A DNA stretch of 64,000 nucleotides from Luscinia megarhynchos (taxonomy: Eukaryota; Chordata; Aves; Passeriformes; Turdidae): the NCBI GenBank assembly GCA_034336665.1, contig CM067592.1:56162473-56226472 (forward strand), in the 5' to 3' direction. How positions within the stretch are numbered: the stretch's first letter is position 1; every line of letters begins with the position of its first letter. The notes beneath the pieces were generated by a model that saw only the letters and a program-made list of their open reading frames with translations, did no database searches and was not told the origin of the DNA. The translations under genes were made by a program, and so were the position numbers. This document shows, one piece after another, positions 61,289 through 64,000 of the stretch.

Positions 61289-61705
61289 GTAAGGCCTTGG
61301 AAATGACATCCTGTGGTGAGGAGGGAGGGGGAGGAGGACTAAAGTGTAACTGCTTCCAGCTGGCTCAGAGTAACGTGTAATGAATCTCCCGTGCTATAAT
61401 TAAAAGCTTATCTTAAAGTCTGAAACTAAACAGCCAATCTTAGACTCAGTCCTAGATAATTCACTGCCTGAGGAAACCACACAAAACAAACAGTAATGTA
61501 TGCCTTTATAGAGAGTTTTGTGCATGTGTATGGGAAGGAGGGAAATGGGGGATTTAACTCTCTTTAAATTTGATCTGCCCTGTTCTCTGACAAAGCAAGA
61601 TCCATGGCTTCCTATTGTTCTTGAGGATTCTTATACTGCCTTTCTCTGAATTCCCAAGGCAGCAAAACAATTGTCAGCTAATTTCACATTATTTCCATCT
61701 CTCAA

Positions 61706-63800
61706 CAACCATAGAATAATAGAATTGTGAAGTGCTTTGATTTGGAAGGTACCTTAAAGATCATCTTGTTCCAAGCCCCTCTGCCATGACCAGGAGCACC
61801 TTCCACTTGACCCAGGTTGTTCCAAGCCCCATTCAACCTGGCCTTGGCTAGTTTCAGGAATGGGCCATCAATAGCTTCCCTTGGCATCCTGTTGCAGTGC
61901 TTCTCCACCCACTCTCAGAGTCAAGAATTTCTTCCTACTATCTAATTTAAACCTGCCCCCTTTCAGTTTGAAGCCATTTGCCTTGGCCTGTCACTGCATG
62001 CCCTTGGAAAAAGTCCCTGTCCAGCTCTTATATATCCCCCTCCAGGTACTGGAAGGCTGCTGTAGCATCTTCCCAGAACATTTTCTTCCTCATCCTGAGC
62101 AGCCCCGTCTCTCTCAGCCTGTCTTCATAAGAGCAGTTCTCCAGCCCTCTGATCATCTTTGTGTCCCATGTCCTTGCTCTGCTGGGGATTCCAGAGCTGG
62201 ATACAGCACTCCAAGTGGGGTCTGACATGAGCAGAGCAGAGGGGCAGAATCCTCTTCCTCCCACTGCTGGCCACGCTGCTTTGGATGCAGCCCAGTATCC
62301 ATTTGGCTTTCTGGGCTGTGAGTTGCCCTGACTCAGGTAATTTGCACTTGGCCTTGTTAAACTTCTGGGTTCCCATGGGCCTACTTCTCAATCTTGTCCA
62401 AGTCCCCCTGGGTGGCATCCCATCCTTCAGGTGCATCAGTCACACCACATAGCTTGATGTCATCTGCAAACTTGCTGAAGGCTCACTCAATGCCACTATG
62501 TCATTGATGGAAACATTGGTCCCAAATTTGACCCCTGAAGGATACCACTTGTCACTGATCTCCATTCAGACCTCAAGCCATTGACCACTATCCTCTGAAT
62601 AAGGCTGCCCAGTGAATTCCTTATCCATTAAATTGTCCACCCATCAAGTCCATCTCTCTCCAATTTGAAGAGAAGGATGTTGTGGGGGACCCTGTCAAAG
62701 GCCTTACAAAATCCAGATAAATGACATCTGTACCTCTTTCCTTGTCCATTGATGGAGTCTCTTCACTAGGCTGGTCAGGCAACACTTTCTCTTGATGAAG
62801 CCATGCTGGTTGTCTTGAACACCTCCCTGTCCTTCATGTGCCTTAGCAGAGTTTCTAGAAAGACAGAAACCGTGATGGAAACCGTGATCTTCCCAGGCAC
62901 AGAGATAATGGGACTGAAAAGCTGGTAGTTCCTAGGGTCCTTCTTTCCACTCTTTGTTAAGACGGGTACAATATTACCTTTTTTCCAGTCATCTGACAGC
63001 CACATTTTTCAAATATAGATAGTGGCTTAGTAACTAAATCAGCCAGTTCCTGAGACTCTGGGATATATCTCATAATGTTCCCTAGACATTGGTATGTTCA
63101 GATTCTTCAAGTTGTCCCAAACCTGATTTTCTCTTAGAGTGGGAGAGACTTTGCTCCCCCAGACCCTATCTTGTGGACGAAACACTCCAGAGGTGTGGGA
63201 AGAGAGGTTGCAAGAGAAGACAGAGGCAAAATTGTTGTTGGGTGCCTCAGCCTTCTCCTCATGCCAGCCTTGCTTACCAGGTATAGTGCAACTTCTTCAA
63301 CTTTCCTTTTCTAACTGACATACCTGTAGAAGCCCTTCTTGTTATTCTTGGCATCCCTTGCCTCATTCAGCTCCACCTGAACCTTGACCTTCCTGACCCC
63401 ATCCATATCAGACTGTGTTCCTATACTCTTTCCATGATACCTGTCCCTTCTTCCACCACCTGTGCATTTAATTTTTGCCCTTTAGTTCAGCTAGCAGGTC
63501 CCAATACAGCCATCCAGTCTCTCTAGAGAGATATCCTTAAAGATCTGCCAGCTCTGTTCTGCTTCCTTGTCCTTCAGGGCAGTTTCCCAGAGTGTCTTAC
63601 TGACCTCCTTGAAGAGCTGAAAGTTTGCTTATCTAAAATGCAGGGTCCTGCCTTTACTCTTTGCCTAACCCACATGCCTGAGGACTGTGAACTCCACCAG
63701 TGCAGGATCACTGCAGCCCAGGCTGCTGCCACTCATGACATGGCCAATCAGTTCACTTGTGCTGGTGGCTATCAGGTCCAGTATCCCAATACAGATAAGG
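61706..63800 (-). mobile_element. CR1 LINE with degraded reverse-transcriptase ORF (antisense, intron 18)
   Basis: The + strand starts with the inverted CR1 tail (CATAGAATAATAGAATTG, CTTAAAGATCATCTTGTTCC). It runs for about 2.1 kb through inverted ORF2 sequence. On the minus strand, pieces of the CR1 reverse transcriptase can be read: DWKKGNIVPVL and KKDPRNY near 62900-63000, KAFDRVPHNILL near 62690, and a C-terminal stretch with RILPLCSAHVRPHLE near 62240. Frame changes and stops separate the pieces, so the ORF is dead. The endonuclease half is missing, because similarity fades near 63800, a typical 5' truncation. Orientation is opposite to SEMA6A. Confidence 0.93.
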
Positions 63801-64000
63801 AAAGCCTGCTCTAGTTTAACCATTTAAGTAAAACTGGGAGTAGTCCTAATCACTGGGCCTCAGTCCCACTGTCTTCAGTGAGACCTGAGCAAAAAAAACC
63901 TTTTTGAGTGTGGTCATTATTGTACACTAAATGATGTGTATGGAGAGGTTGCTCCATACTCCGTGCTCCACATGATTGCTCGTGGAGATGTTCTCTGTTT
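63801..64000. other. Intron 18 sequence to the window end
   Basis: No repeat or exon recognised. The transmembrane exon of SEMA6A is expected further on. Confidence 0.5.

Noticed and set aside
62125..63005. Minus-strand reverse-transcriptase frames as a possible active gene
   Set aside because: They are broken by stops and frameshifts and lie in a 5'-truncated CR1 element.
1..64000. CRISPR arrays, tRNA or rRNA genes, operons
   Set aside because: None seen; the only tandem arrays are contiguous micro- and minisatellites without spacers, and the gene structure is intron-rich eukaryotic.

Overview
This window is vertebrate nuclear DNA, almost certainly from a bird. It carries most of the 5' coding half of one gene, SEMA6A (class 6 transmembrane semaphorin), on the + strand. 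The avian call rests on several CR1 LINE copies with the avian-type 3' end (degenerate ATTCTATG octamers), low overall repeat density, a small GC-rich exon cluster in an otherwise AT-rich gene, and the absence of mammalian Alu/L1-type repeats. There are no bacterial-style operons, CRISPR arrays or recognisable RNA genes. Nearly all long open reading frames are chance or low-complexity frames inside introns.

Layout: positions 1-21988 are non-coding and are read as the large intron between an upstream non-coding first exon, outside the window, and the exon holding the start codon. The start-codon exon begins at 21989 with ATG at 22027. I then place 17 further coding exons, each with AG/GT boundaries and with phases that join without a break: 24464-24581, 29772-29832, 31298-31360, 32188-32289, 35006-35096, 38364-38483, 39512-39600, 40546-40763, 44240-44371, 47644-47799, 49203-49379, 50085-50225, 50308-50388, 52302-52360, 54141-54161, 54294-54344 and 61124-61288. 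Joined, they encode about 648 residues: signal peptide, complete Sema beta-propeller, PSI domain and the beginning of the juxtamembrane stalk. The transmembrane helix and the long cytoplasmic tail must lie beyond position 64000.

The introns hold five CR1 insertions (two sense, three antisense), a 34-bp perfect palindrome, a (TATATG)n hexanucleotide array, one long polypyrimidine and one long polypurine tract, a ~20-bp GC-rich minisatellite in intron 2, and an 11-bp minisatellite that starts five bases after the exon 8 donor.

I see no previously undescribed multi-gene system. The observations most worth a second look are the 34-bp palindrome beside a polypyrimidine tract, the 21-nt plus 51-nt microexon pair that appears to control the stalk isoform, oppositely oriented CR1 copies bracketing exons 7-9, and the GC-rich exon 13/14 island with an 82-bp intron. 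Exon positions come from reading splice sites and recalled SEMA6A family sequence; no alignment was run.
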